This document shows, in pieces, positions 15,001 through 30,000 of a DNA stretch of 64,000 nucleotides. The stretch's first letter is position 1; each line of letters starts with the position of its first letter. The notes below the pieces were generated by a model. That model searched no databases. It saw only the letters and a program-made list of their open reading frames with translations, and had not been told where the DNA came from. Position numbers and translations under genes: made by a program. Source of the DNA: Cruorifilaria tuberocauda (Eukaryota; Nematoda; Chromadorea; Rhabditida; Onchocercidae); NCBI GenBank assembly GCA_013365365.1, contig JABVXU010000017.1, forward strand, positions 310,001-374,000, read 5' to 3'.

Positions 15001-18000
15001 TGTATGGATCACCGTGCAGTTGAATTGTAAATTTCATCCCAGATGATGGATCAACATACTCACCTTTCTCAACGCCTCCTTCTCCACGTATAACTTTCAC
15101 CATCACTTGTTTTCCACCACCTAAATCAACCATCTCTTGGCGTCCTGCACCTAAATTTCGTTGTTCCATAATAGCATCTGTAGACTTTTCAATAGGTTCT
15201 GTCACATAAGGAGTAAGCTCCAATTTCCGCTCCACTAGACGTTTTGATTGAGGTTTCTGGGAGATGAATGCTCTTGAACCGGAACCAATTAACACACCAC
15301 TAGTAAGGGCTTGAGGAAAAGCCATTATTTCAGTCATATTCTTCGTGCAAATGATGCCCTTAACAGGATCAATAATTTTCTTTTCAACCGCTTCATTGCA
15401 AGGTAATTCTTCACCTGTTATTGGATCATGGAAAACAATACTTTGGCTATCGATAAGTTTAGTAGCAGTCGCATCCTCAACTTTAACATTAACTTCATCT
15501 CGTGTTGACAATTGACCTGTAGACGAATCGAGTTTTCCAGATACCAAAGCTCGTCCTAAACTGCGCGGTAAACTTTTCAAAAGACCTTGCAAACGAGCTG
15601 TTTTTAAATCAATGAATTTCCCCGTTTCTGTATCCAATACCGTTCCCTCTCTATCATTGATAATATTTTCATCTATTGCTTCTAGAAGTGATAATTCACG
15701 CATTTGACGTTTATCTAATACAGTTGTATCATATGGACTGAATAATCCTTTAATTATTGACTCTTTCAATGACATCCGCTTCTGTGTTTGGGGATCGGTA
15801 AACATACCGCTTTGCGCATTGTACCAATCTGAATCCAGCGCATTTATCAGCGTTTGTTCCGTGTATTCCACAGATCCGCCGAATAATGCTTCTTTTTTCG
15901 ATAGTTCACTTCGCTTTTGTATTTTATAAGTGGTATGGATTGCATCAGAGGCATTTTCAGGTACACCACCTGTTGGAAAAACACGGTGTTGTAAAGCAGC
16001 TTGAGTCAAGGAATATCGTTTATTTTCTCGTTTATCCAAATAATAACGATCTTTCTCATCGATAACACCCCATTTTTCAGCCTCTTCAAATGACATTTCA
16101 CGTGCAGTTAAAGTATCGAAAACACGTAGATCCTTACGATTAATTTTACCAAAAGCAAGAGCTGCATCAAGAGTAAGTCGTTCACCAGTAACAAGATCAA
16201 CCAGTTCACCTCTGCCTGAGTCGAAAGTCCATGATTGCTCTGTTTCTTCTACAACTGGAATTCCAATTGGACGAAAACTTATGACTGCTTCAGAACCTGG
16301 TGAAAACTGTATCACTTTCTTACTTGAACTTCCTATTCCAGCTGGTACCTCAGCCTCCACTAGCACTATCCTGTTATTAATTAACATTTCGAAATTAACC
16401 ATTTGACCGTTCCGTTCCATAAAACCGTTTTTATCAATTATTTTCTTATTCATTGCTTCAATGACAGGGATATGACTGCCAGTTGATGGTTCTACAACAG
16501 TAACACTTCTACTGTCAAGGACACCCAGTTGAAATGCCTCTTGTAAAGTTAGCGAACGATTTAAATTTGGTAGAGTAACAATTCCTACCTTAAGATTAAC
16601 ATAATCTTTACGTTCTGCCTCCAAAATATGATAACCATCAGCCGGTATTTCAAACGAATCTTTGCTACCGGTTACGGCTCGATAAACAGATACGCCACCT
16701 GGACCGCCTAATGCTGTTGTCTCTGTTTTTCTCACTTTCTTAACGGTTGTTACAGTTTCTTCAATATTTTTATCAGGATAAAATTTCGGCGCTAATTGTT
16801 GCGCTGTTTCAGTTACAGATTCAGTTATCTTCTCCTCTACAGTAGGACCAGCACCTATTTTAGACGGAACTATCCATTCATCAGATGGATGAATTAATCC
16901 TTGATTTAATGCTTCTTCAAAGCTCATTTCAGTATCACCTTGACGGAAACGATGTGTACGCGAATCAACTAAACCTTGCCTCATAGCTTCCGCTAATGTT
17001 ACCTTTACTTCATCCGTCGTTGCACCTTCTCTTTGCCCTGGTCGTCGAATTCGTTTTTTGTGGTCAATTTTTTTGACTGGTGTTACCAGAGAAGGATGAA
17101 TATCAAGCATTGCCGATAACTGCAAAGCTCCTTTAAGAGTTAATAATCCATCATCATACGCTTGTTTTGGGGATAATTCCCTACTCATCCGCTTATCAAC
17201 GTAAACACCTTTTTGAGGATCAATAAATCCCCTCGCTACAGCGCGAATCACCGTCATATCTTGTCTTGGACCATTTATAATACCCAACGATGTAGTTAAG
17301 AGTTCGAAAAGCATAGGATCCAATAAATCCTTGTCCGCACAGTCAGTTATAAGAAAACTTTCATTTGTAGTAAGGTCTACAATTCTTTCAGCTTGCAGTA
17401 TAATTACACCACATTCTACAGCCTCATTAAAAGATAGATTTTCTTTTGTTTTCGTATTTTTGATACCTTTCACATTAAAAATAGAGTGTCGTACACGTTT
17501 GATCAGTAATCCATCACTAACTGCTTCATTTATAGAAAAAGTTTTTTGCTGCTTTTGAAGCATAATCCTACCATCAGATTCCAACAATCCTCGTTCTAAA
17601 GCTTCCGCAATGGAAACCACATCTTTTTCATCAGGATCGACGATGTGTCGTATGTCCGGATCCAATAAACCAACGGCAATTGCCTCTAATAGTGTGAAAC
17701 GGCCTTTGGTGCCTCCATCTATGAATTTATTTGTTGAATCGATCAAGTCCTTTTGACTAATTTCTGTAAGCGTCAGCGGTTTTTGTATGAAATCTTTTGA
17801 AAAAGCTTCTTGAAGCGTAAGAGTTTGACTTTTTAGCAAATCATTAAAATTGCCTTGACGAGTATTTACCGCATTACGTACAATCGCTTCGCCCAAAGTA
17901 ATGCGCCGATTTTCATCCGTTTTTACAATTTCTGGAACATGCAAATTTAAAAGTGCACATTGTTTCGAAACAGCTTCGCGTAAGGCAATTTTTTCGCCAC

Positions 18001-21000
18001 TATGTTTGTCGATAAATTCACCAGCGTAACCATCAATTAGACCTGTTTCAAGACAATCAGACAGGGTGATTGCGATCATTGTATGCGGACGGCATCCACC
18101 AATCTGAACATATCCGTTGTAGAGGGCATCTTTCAGTGGCATTGTCTCTCTCGTGTATTTTCCGGTAAAGTGGCCTGTTTCCTTATTTACAACGCCTTGT
18201 TCAATAGCACTTTCTAGTGATAAGGGCGGCAGCTTTAATACACCCATTTTAACCAGTCGATGCTGTGTATCAAGTGATATGATTCCTCGAGAAATGCAAT
18301 CGTACATTGGCAGGATATCACCTGTTTCAATATCTCGCAATTGACGGATATCCGGATCATACAAGCCGATCTGGATAGCTTCTAAGAGAGATAAACTTTC
18401 ACCAGTTTCTGGATGACGCACACCATAATGAGTGTTAAGCACTTCATGGAAACCACCATCAATGTACCCTAATTCCGCAGCTTTCTCCAAGCTAATTCTA
18501 GCCCCCGAAATAATATCGTAGAATTCCCCTCCACCGGAATGTAAATCAAGCAATCCTTGGCGTACCGCCTCAACAAAAGTCAAAATTTCGCCCGTTTGCT
18601 TGTGCAGAATGCCTTCCATTTCATAAAACTGTGTTTTAGTAATTGTTTCTTCTTGATACATTTGCATTTCATCTTCATGTTCGGCTATTGTTGCTCTCTC
18701 CGGAACATCCTGACTTTCTTCAAATTCCTCCAGCTCACCACCCTCGGATACAATTGCCTGTTGCATGCCATGACTCAGGCTAGGCATCATCTGAAAACAA
18801 ATTATCGGTTAACCTTCTACTCTCAGTGCTCTGTCTTTAAGCGCAAAATTTAATGAAAGGATCAGCGCTGAGTTGTGCGACTCCGTGAAAACCACTGAAA
18901 ATCATTTCGCTGTGCGAACAGTGAAGTTTCGTTCCCACTTGCATTTACAGGCACAAGGATATTCTGATTCTACGTATTATTCCAACATATAGTAATGATG
19001 ATTAATATGATTTCATGGCTACAAACAAATGAGGGCCTACTTTTGGTTGTTGTTCTTTTTCACGTAAACGCCGCTCATTTTCCTCACGCCGACGACGGTC
19101 TTCTTCCATTCGCCGACGTTCATCATTCAATCGCTTCCTTTCACGCTCCCTTTTTGCCTCATCTTCTCGACGACGACGTTCTTCCTCTTCTTTTCTTTTT
19201 CTTTCTCGTTCCGCATCCTCTTCTGCTTTTCGCTTAGCTGCATCTTCGGCAGCTCTTTGTCTAGCATCTTCTTCCATTCTTCGTCTTGCTTCATCTTCCG
19301 CTCTTCGACGTGCATCCTCTGCCACTTCACGTTCACGACGTAAACGATCAGCCTCTTCAGCTGCTCGACGTGCATCTTCAGCAGCTTTACGTTGCTTCCG
19401 GAGGCGATCAGCATCCTCCAATGCTTTTAACCGAGCTGCTTCAAACTTGCGACGTTTTTCTTCCTCTTCAGCTCGCCTTCGTTCGTCCTCTTCCTACAAC
19501 AAAATGGGAGACATCTGCATCGTAACAGGAAGGAAGACGGATGAATGTATGTGTTGCGCAAAAATACGGTTCAATGAAGTAATGATATCTATTAGTTGCA
19601 GCACTTCAGTGCTTGCCTGCAAGTGAATGAGATGGAACAACAAGATGACAAACATCTGGAAGCCAAAACCAACCGATCTACCAACCCTGCGTGAAAATAG
19701 TAAGCAAAAGAAGCAAGAAATGGTAACAAAACACACACAATTACAAGGCAATGATAATGGCTACAATGTCACGTAAAAGAACGATATGGTTGTGAAGTGC
19801 AGTCTGAAATATCCAATAGAAATTACTGTACAGTAATTCTATAAATTTCCTAATTTTTTCCTTTAAAATCCATAAAATTTAAGACTGTTTCGTCTTGCAA
19901 TAGTTTCCCAGTATATCTGCACAGTTCAACACCTAAACGTTGTTCAAAGCATGCACATGGCTTGGAAGAATCAATCTGGTGTTAGTATATAAATTTATCT
20001 ACGTATTCAAAACCGCACTTTCCTCATTCTGGAAAAGTTTACGAGGTGCTGAACGATTACGACAGCTTTACATGATTTTACTTTCTTCAAGTTTCAGCCT
20101 AGAAATGATAACTTTCGGCTGAACAGATTTAACCAGGAAGTATATTATGAGATAGTGAAAAGCGCATTTGAGTAAGATTAGCGTCGTGATTTCCACCTGA
20201 AAATGGTTTTTGAGAATATTAAAATTGTAAGAGTGAACCTGCTGCTGTGAGTAATACCTGAAAATTCTCAGAATGACATGAAGAGCATTTCGATTTTTAA
20301 CTAAAAATAAATCTCCTACAAATCCAGAAGAAGCTGTGCTGAATTTTAAAATCAATTAATGTCTCTCAACACGACTATTCTGCTGCTGCTGCTGTTAATA
20401 AAAGAAGCTAGCTAAAAATTGGCACTGAATGGCCAAACAAAGTCAAGAAACAAACGAAAACAAGAAAGAAAGCCACTAAGAACTGTAATTGTGTTAAAAA
20501 AAATAGTGGAGATAAAGGCTAAAACATATAAGCATGTGTAGCGCGGAATTGGTTACAAAATTGTCGAAATCGGTTGGTTTCGAAATTTCTAATTTTTTAT
20601 ATGCCATTTAATTTCTGGAATTATTTCATATCAGTAGCATCATTAAGTGACACCATGACTCACTTCACTGCAGTAACACATGAGTACTCGACCAGCAGAA
20701 AATGCGGTCTTCTTCGATTCATAAAAAATTTAATAATCTATTATTCTTGATTTTCGGAAATCTCATGTTGCTATCTAATAATACTGATTTCATTCGAATA
20801 TAAAGAGCATAGAAAAATGAAATAAGAATTTTCGAAAGAGCGAGCGAACAAATCTTTTAGAGCTTAAAAGATGTATTCGCATGCTTTCTTTCCTGAAATA
20901 CTTATTTCATTTTCAAAAGCTCATTCTGCATCACATCGGCCTATTTTAATGTAATTCTGCTAACTTTTTTTAATATAGCTAAAATTAAAAATTAAAAAAT

Positions 21001-24000
21001 TACTGACTTGTTTTTTCCGCTTCCAATTTTGTATTAGCACCTGCATTATGTTGCGACGTTCAAGTATTAGTGAGCTTAGCTGAGCAAATCGTCTATTTAG
21101 ATGCTCTAATTCTTCTGTCACTTGTTGGACCCCATTTTTCGGCTGCGGTATGGAACGACGGAAGTTATTTCGGATATCCGGACCATGAATGTTGATGATA
21201 TTTTCCATGTATTGCATCAAACGATTATCATAGCCCTGAAAATCGATCTTCACTTAAAATGACTAATGAAAATTTTCTCGTAAGTCATGTGAAAAACCTT
21301 CACTGGCTTCGGCAATCTCAGATGAAAATTAATGACCCGAATAATCAAAAAAATCATTTGAAAACAATTAAGTACCATACAACACAGAAAACGATACATT
21401 TTAGAAATCATTATGACGAATGATCAATAAAAAGGATCCAATTTTAAAATAACTGTAACTAAAAATACCTTCGCTTCACAAATGAATTTTCCACCTTCAC
21501 GATTTACATTTTCTACTGCCTCGGTACGTTCTTGTAATTGAGAATATTCGGCAATAAGTTGATCCAACTGTTGCTGATAGTGTTCTGGGCGAAGTTCTTC
21601 AGGTTTGCGTAAACTATAAATTTTTCTTTCATTATCAGGAAAAGACAATAAAAATTTTCATGTAAATATAAATGTGATGGAAGGGAATAAATAGCACATA
21701 ATCCCTTCCTCGAATTGTCAAAAGATTATGAGCGTATTTATGAAATGAAGAAAAAAGAATCTAATGAAAAAAGAGGAAAAGTAGAACAGAAAAAAGTAAG
21801 AAAAATATGAGCATCTTTTTTCTCACTTTTAAATATTAGATTTTTTTCATAATAAGTTCATACGAAAGGTGTGATTTACAAAAATCAAGATCTATCAAGA
21901 AAATGAGATATCCCAAAAATCTCTAAGACTAAATATATGCCTATTTATAGTAGCTTCGACATTGTCAAGCCATCTGATTTCATTTTCATATTCGGTACGG
22001 TAAACCATTTGAGTTTGCAGAGCATATTCAGCGATTTTCAATCGATCAACAACTTGAGAACAAACATTTTCCCACCGTACGGTTAATGTTTGTACTTCAT
22101 CTTCTAATCGATCAACATCTGGATGACTGTAAATAAAAGCATGCATTTTATTTTTCCATACCACGTTTGTAATAATTCATTATAATTTACTGTGAATTGT
22201 TAAATCTTGTGTGAATTAAATTTTTATTGGAGTAACAAAATTATCTTAAACATTTAATGCAATTTTTAATGCTGGCTTAATAACAAATTGGACATCATTA
22301 AACACCATTTTTGTTCCCAATGCACAGCCAATTTTTTTAAATTTACTTTGGCAATTGGCGAGTTCGTGATACATGCTGACGTAGAAGAGCAATATTTCGA
22401 TTGAGAGCATCAACGATTGTCTGTTGTTGTTGCAACACCATATTCAATTCAAGTAGCTGTGAATGTACGCCTCGCAGCTTATCCAAAGAAGCTGGCATAT
22501 CATCGAATGAACTGAGCATAATTTCATGCTGTCGTACGATATCATTTACCTATAAAAACTGTTTAAATTATAAATCAGTCAAGTTCGCTCTAATAAATCA
22601 TAGGAAGATTTTTAATCGTATTTAATGGTCTGCAATGAATATAGATTTCCTCTTGCACATGATGTATACAATAAAATTCCCTTCATTTAGATATAAATCA
22701 CATATATTACTGATATTTATTTGTGCAGTAAGAATGAAAGGTTCATGGAACAAGACAATCATCAATTAAATTAATCAAAGAACAGGTAAACTTGACAAGT
22801 GAAAATAGCCGTAAGCAGGTTGGATAAAAATAATTGGAATCAACCGTCATAACCATGGTACATGTATCAGAATAAAAACACTGTAAAGAACCACAGATTT
22901 AAAACCCAATTCAATTCAAACATTTACTCATTTCCGTCAACCAAAGCGGTGGGCATACTCCTTTGTACGGAGAAATTGACGAAAAAGTGAACTACATAAT
23001 ATCTCGGTAATAAAATGAGGAGTTTGATCTGCACTGAAACACCTAATAGAATTCGCTAAGTCCAACAGAGCCAACTATGAGCATCATATCTTCTACTTGA
23101 GTCTTAGCCCAAGAAAACCTTCGCAATGAAAAAATTGTATCTAAAAAAACAAAACTTCTGTGCATACACATTTGATCTTCTATACTGATTAAGATGGTTT
23201 ACAACAAAATTTATAGCATAACTGAGAGTAAGAATTCAAGAATTACCTCAACGAGTCCATTTAGTACACCTTCCAAAGATTTTAATCGCTCAACATACAT
23301 TCGTGATAATTCCCATAAATCTTCCCAACGACCACTTAAATGATCGAAATTAGCTCGTTCTGATGGTGTTGGTTCGGGTATTTGCCGAAATAGCTCATTA
23401 AGAGTTGACACATCAATGTCTAATGCTTGCAGTCCATCTTCGAAATCCTTATGTTCAATAATCAGCCTTTCAAGTTCCTCGCGAGATTTTGGAATATTCT
23501 GAAGTGAATTTTTGAAATAAAAGATTAAAACAACGAAAATATTGTATAATTTTAGTTCTGAATATTGAACGAATTCATTACTGAACAGAAAAAATCAGAC
23601 AACGTAAGGAAACATACGAATCCATAATTGTTTCCATCACTTCACAAAAGATTCTAGAAATAAAGTTAGTAAAAAATGTAGTGTTTATTGCGATATATTT
23701 TCTCTCAGAACAAATCAATTTTGTTGAAGACAACAATGGAAATATCATATTATATCAGGTAGGATATCTACAATTAATAGAGTTTCATCTGGTGACTCAA
23801 AAAATACCTGCATAACCCGATCATTCAAATTCCTATACGCTTCATCGAGTTTATTAAGCAATTCCGCAATTTTCGCATCAAACTGAGCACCAATTTCTGG
23901 TTCTGGAATATGTTAACTATAGGGTAGCAGGGATATTTACATAAAATAACATATTACTTAAATTATCGAATTATTAAGGGCATCATGGTATCGAATAATT

Positions 24001-27000
24001 TCTAAATTTATAAAAAGTGTGACCCTTAGGACGATTCATTTGATTTAAAAGATCGTAGAAATGTTCATTGGTTAGTTTTAATTCTTCCTTTAGTCGCATT
24101 GCTAATGGATCATTCGGTTCCAGCTCGGAAATCAGTTTGTGAGTATCATCATTCAAAGCCTTGATGATCGCATCCCTTTCTTCTGGAGTCATTGCAACAA
24201 AAGTATTCAGATCCCAACTACTAAAAATCAAGCGGATATATGAGGGTGGATATTTCAATTCCATAAAATTTCGATTAACTTCTCACAAAATATACAAATT
24301 TTAATTAAAAGTATTTTGGTGATGAAAAATATTGTGTACTAAACATTAATTGTGCATTGAAAATTTTAACCATTTGAAAACTTTTCACAATTTTAGTACT
24401 TTAATATATATATATTCACCGTATCTGAGCCATTGTATTAAGTACCATATTGTATCGTACCATTCGATGTTTCTGAGCCCAAAGACGGCGTAACTTTTCC
24501 AGACTTGTATGCAACCGATTAAGGTATGTGGTAATGCGAGAATCTGGCGGTAAAATACGGAAAACTACAGATGGTACCAAACCTTCATTACCACTCGGTC
24601 CACGAATATTCCAGTGTATCAGATCCGAATTATCAGTTAAAATACATTCATCACCTAAACATGAACAAATTGGCAAAATTGAACAAATTTAATTAGCAAG
24701 AAAATCATTGTAAGCATTCTCTTCAAAAATAACTACTATAAAGTTAAATTTACAAGTACTTACATAAGATATTGAAATCGATGTTAATCAAACAACATAA
24801 AATGGAAACACCGCAAATATACAATGTACCATGATGAACTACGCTATCACAATAATATAAAGTACCGGTACGTGAAGATTAAATATTTCAAGAAGAAATG
24901 CTTGAATAAAAGTGATGTCTCTCACCTTCTCTAACTGTAATATCTTTATCGGTGTAATCAGCTAAAGCGACAACCGGAATTGGTCTTTGGATCCGTTCAC
25001 CACGTTGCCATATGGGTGAAATTTGGGAACTTCTTTCGGTAAGTGTCATCAGAATACCGTGATATTTCTTGATTAATTCACTGATTTCATCTAATTCGCG
25101 CAACATTTGTTCACCTTCTTCCAATGAAAATTCACTTCTATTGTATTTCCTTCCCAACATTTCAGATTGCTTTATCATCCATTCTTCTGCAGCACTCGCA
25201 TCTTCCATGAACTGCAAAACAGTGCATTTTAATATCCTCAATGTTCAAAAATTTGTCTTTTATTGAAGCCTTTTTTCTGAAAACAATACGTTGATATATA
25301 AGTGAGATTTAGCACTGAAAGAATCTGCGGAAAATAATATGAGTTAATGACTTCCACTCTCATACAGTTATTTGTTCTTGATTTTATTCTCCGGTCAAAA
25401 AATGCCGTTAGTAAATCTTCAAAACGTTACACTATATTTATGTATATAAATTCATAAAAATTTGTTGAATTATACCGAATTAAGATTGAGTGCATCGCGA
25501 AGGTGTTGTTCGAGACATTTCGACAGTGCAAGCAACCAATCCCACTTCCGTTGCATTGCGTTCAGATAAAATTCAATTACATGGATCGCTGGATGACCTT
25601 GATTTAACAGGGCTGCGCCTTTGTTATGCACGTCATTAAAACGTGACTCTCGAAGTTCAATTTCGTGAAGAAGCTAAAATGAGCTTTTCTATTAATATTT
25701 GATATTGGAAATTTGAGAAATACAAAAAAATTTTTGAATTTCTAATAAAATCCTAATTTAAGATTGTAGTTTTCTTATTGCCATCATTTTCACCATTATT
25801 CTCAGTCGGTGACATAACCACAATTCAGACGCATCTAGTAGGACTTTACTTTGATAGAAAACGGACGGTAATAATTGTAATTTCCTAGTAGAGATTCCGC
25901 GAAGAAGTCTAAAAAATTCAAAGACGTAACGCTTGTCTCTGGAAAAAATTTCTGAATAAAACAAATTTTGTACGAGAAACTAATTTATCATAAACCTAAA
26001 AGCTGAAATACCTGCTTGTAATAATTCTGTAGCATTGGTAAATCAAGCTGTTTTATATCGGACCAATTTCGAGACACTTCGATATCTTCCCTTTCATTGA
26101 TCCATACAATTTCGTGCTGTGCTCCACGAATAAATGCAATCAAAGTATCCAAATCAAGCATACGTCCAGCTGATAAATCTCGCAACTGCTGATATTCGCT
26201 CTCCAACATACTAAGCAATTCACAGTATTCGTGGGTATCTTCCGCAGGTATCTCTGCCTGGAAACAGAATAAGTCTTGTAAAATCGAATATTAATATTTG
26301 GATTCTAACTTCAAAAAATTTCATCTATTTTTCATATTTTTTTTTCATAATTGTGGAAAATTTATAATTATGTTTTTGCAATTATGTTTTCATAATTATG
26401 CGTTTGCTGATAGTTATTATCGTTACACTTCCCATTTTTCTTTTCGCCGTTAACAATGTCTTAAAAGTGTTCAGTTTAATCTGGATGATTTCCATTCAAT
26501 GAATCATCATAATTAGATGAAAGTCATTCCCATAGCCTTTAATTAGATGACCAGTTTATGCTCGGAAAACTTCTATTCGGAAATTTGTTTCGGTTCATCA
26601 AACCATGAAGCTAACAGTGCTTCAATAACCTCCATCTAAACTTCTTAAAATCTTCGAATTTTCTTTTACAAAAAACCCATCAAATCTCTAAGAAGTTAAC
26701 AAGTTGAAATGAATGTATGTTGCTTATCATAGTACAATTTGATCCACAGAAAAATCCCTCGAAGAGATGGGTGAAACGAAATAAATGAACCGATGACCTC
26801 CCAAAGAGGAAGGTAAAAGTCGGGGATTGACTGCAAAGAGAGAAGGAAAAGAGAACAAGTAGAAATTATGGAAGGCCAATTAATGTTTCCTTTTCGAGCA
26901 ATGTGTAAAACGATAAAGTTTTTCAATAATTCTACTCGATGCCAACTCAAGGTCGCTCTACTTTCCTTCTAATCATATATTACTAAAATTAGAAGACCAA

Positions 27001-30000
27001 TCAATTCTTACAGTTGAACTCTCTCCGAAAATATCTATACGAATACTGTACAATCAATTGTATTATGTATGTATTATGCATGTAATGTAAATCACGACAT
27101 ATAAATCTAGCTATTTAGTATGAAGGAAACGAAAAAATACTACCTGAAATGAATTTCTACCAATTCAGTTAGATAAGTGTTAATAATTCATATGATTTAG
27201 ATACAGTAAGAATTCACAAAAATTTTAGAATGTTCTATTTAAATTTTATTTTTTTTTCATTCGCAAAAACAAACAATCGCAATACCATTGAAAATTACGA
27301 TTGTTTTCCTAAATTCTTTTATGAGTAGAAGTTATACTATTTCTAGAATAGAAATAAGTGATCATAGAGTAACTTCTATAACTTCCGTTACTACCGTTCC
27401 TCACTTTTCTGATTCTCGTCTTTAACAGATGATTTATAATACAGTTTGAAAAAAAGAAAAATAAATGACCTGTCTTGCGATACATTCGTCAACACTCTGT
27501 CGAAAGTCCTGTATTTCGTGGTTATCAACTTTGTGTTCTTCGAACATACTCTCTAGCTGCTCCAAATCTTCGACAAATTCCATTTCTGATAGTTTTCTCT
27601 GAAACATTAATGTTTCGAGCTTTTCAAGTAAAAAAAAAAATTTTGTTCTGAAAATTGTATTTTAAAATTTGATAAAATTTCTGGTCTTTGATCAAAATCT
27701 TTCATCCAAATATCTTTTACTCTCCTGTTTCTATCTTTCAGCATTGCAAATATAATATTTACGCTGATTATAAGGTAACTTACCAAACGTGAACGAATCC
27801 ATTGTATGCAATCTTCTACGCGCCCATACGTTGCACGACGTATTGATTCTCGTCGTTGCTCATTCTCTCGTAGCAACTGTTCAGTTCGGACACCAAGACG
27901 TGTCACAAATTGTGTCCGTAATCTTGACAGATAAGCCTGACGACGCTGTTCTAATCCATATACCCTATGGGAATAATTGCATTTTCGATAACAATAATAA
28001 CAGCAATCATCATAGTATTAATACCACAAACTTTGAAGAAAAGATACAAAAATTACAGAAATCATTTACAACAATGAACGGTAAAAGCACTTCTAACAGT
28101 ATCCAATTATATTTTTTGAACGCTTCTAGCCACCTTCTTCACCAATATTTTCAGATGATATCAACAAGAAATCATCATTCCATATGCCCATATGATCCCT
28201 AACAACTTTCCGAACAAAGTTTAAAATGTAACACTATTTAGATCAAATTATCTTGTTGATCTAAATAATTGAATTATTCCTAATGATAATCGACATACTG
28301 CTGATAATAATCGTTTGATTCCGGATGACGTAAACGTTTAAGTTGGTCTACATCCTCAAAAAATCCACTAATTGGTGCTTCCAATGCTACAAGATCATCA
28401 ATAATTCCATCAATGAGACGCTGCATGTCTGCTGGTCGTAATGTGTCAACTGCAATACATCATGCTGAATAGTTTCTATAATAATTACTTAAACAAATAT
28501 GGATTTAAGTAGCGAGTTAAGAAGTTTTACAAATATTATTACATAACTGATGAACTGTTTTGTTTAATGTAGAAACGGGAAAAAGTGAAAAATTGATTTC
28601 TTCGTAATTTGAAGAAATATATTTCAAACAAATGTTTATTTGTTTGAAAACCAACTTCGTGATTCGGCATCTTCAATTCTATTCAAAATATGATCCAATT
28701 TTTCATTTGTTATGCCAATACCGCGCGTCAAACGACTAATAATATCAGTTGTTGAACCCTGAAAATTTCCAAAATTGGAAACATTCAACAGTTAAACCTA
28801 TCATTTTATTCGAGAATTTCACCAAAAAAGCAAATTACATGCGCTACCAAATAACTGAAGAGGAGTCTGTCAAATACACTTTTACTAAGAAGAAAATATA
28901 AAGAATCACATTTGCACTGAAAATTTTGATTTTATCAACCCATAATAAATGCATCGATACTTTAAGGTTTGAATGCTGGACGAGTAAATCCTTCAAAATA
29001 TTATTTCTAATTTTGATAACAATTTTAAAATCCCAATAAATAATTCCGTTCTGCGTAAAGAATTAACGAAAAATTAACGAATTTTCTTCTCTCCTAGAAA
29101 GAGAAAAAAGGATGGAAGCGTAATTTTCAAAGGTATGATAGGGCATAGAAAAGATAAAAGATAAAAGGTCAAAGATGCTATCAGCACGGCTACAACCGAA
29201 AAAGGAATGTTAATTATGCATTTGAAAAAAAGAATGAAAGATGGGCTAATTCATTTCTTACATAACTTTGCCGAAATTTAAAAAGCAAAAAGAAATGAAA
29301 CATCAATGACTAAATGAAAAAAATTCTTCAGCATTGAAAAAGAAATATTAAGGCAGGTTATTTTTTGAAGAGATTTCCTATTTTCTTCGTTTAAAAATTT
29401 TACTTACCGCCGCAAAGAAATCAATAATATTTCGTTTTATTGTTTTAATTCTTTTCCAATTTTTAGTAAAGCTTAAATATTTCTGCTTAAAAAAGACTTC
29501 ACACCAATAGAATCAAAAAATAATAATTACACAATCACGAAATATTTCATTTACTTTCTTCCAACTACTAACATGTTAGTGATTTTTTATTAAGTCATAT
29601 ATAATACATTCATTCTATTCATTACAACCATCAATTATTTTATTCTCATATTTCATTAAAAGTTATTTCTACTCTACCTTAGACCTGTATATAATTCCAT
29701 TTTGAAAATAAATTATCACCATTAATCAATCAACGAGTTGAAAAAAACGTTAGTTATAAGCGAACAAACTGCTTTGTTAGAGATGAAATAATAATAAACT
29801 GGACATATCAAAGTGCTAAAGCAATAGAAACAAGCTAAAAAGGTGAACATCGAAGACATACACGAAATAAAATGAAAATAAATACTAAAATTTCGCATTT
29901 TAGCATCTTCAAATACCTGAACTCTTGTTTGTTCTTCGATCACGCCGAATCGTTCGTTGAGTGATCGAAGTAGTCGCTGCCAGGATCGATCCAGGTTTTG

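Noticed and set aside
19002..19525. Overlapping open frames on both strands over the charged-helix exon
   Set aside because: Repetitive Arg/Glu codons leave other frames open; only the vab-10 frame fits the flanking phases.
27789..28202. 137-codon plus-strand open frame
   Set aside because: Mostly antisense to a plakin-domain exon, with an Asn-rich AT tail; treated as chance.
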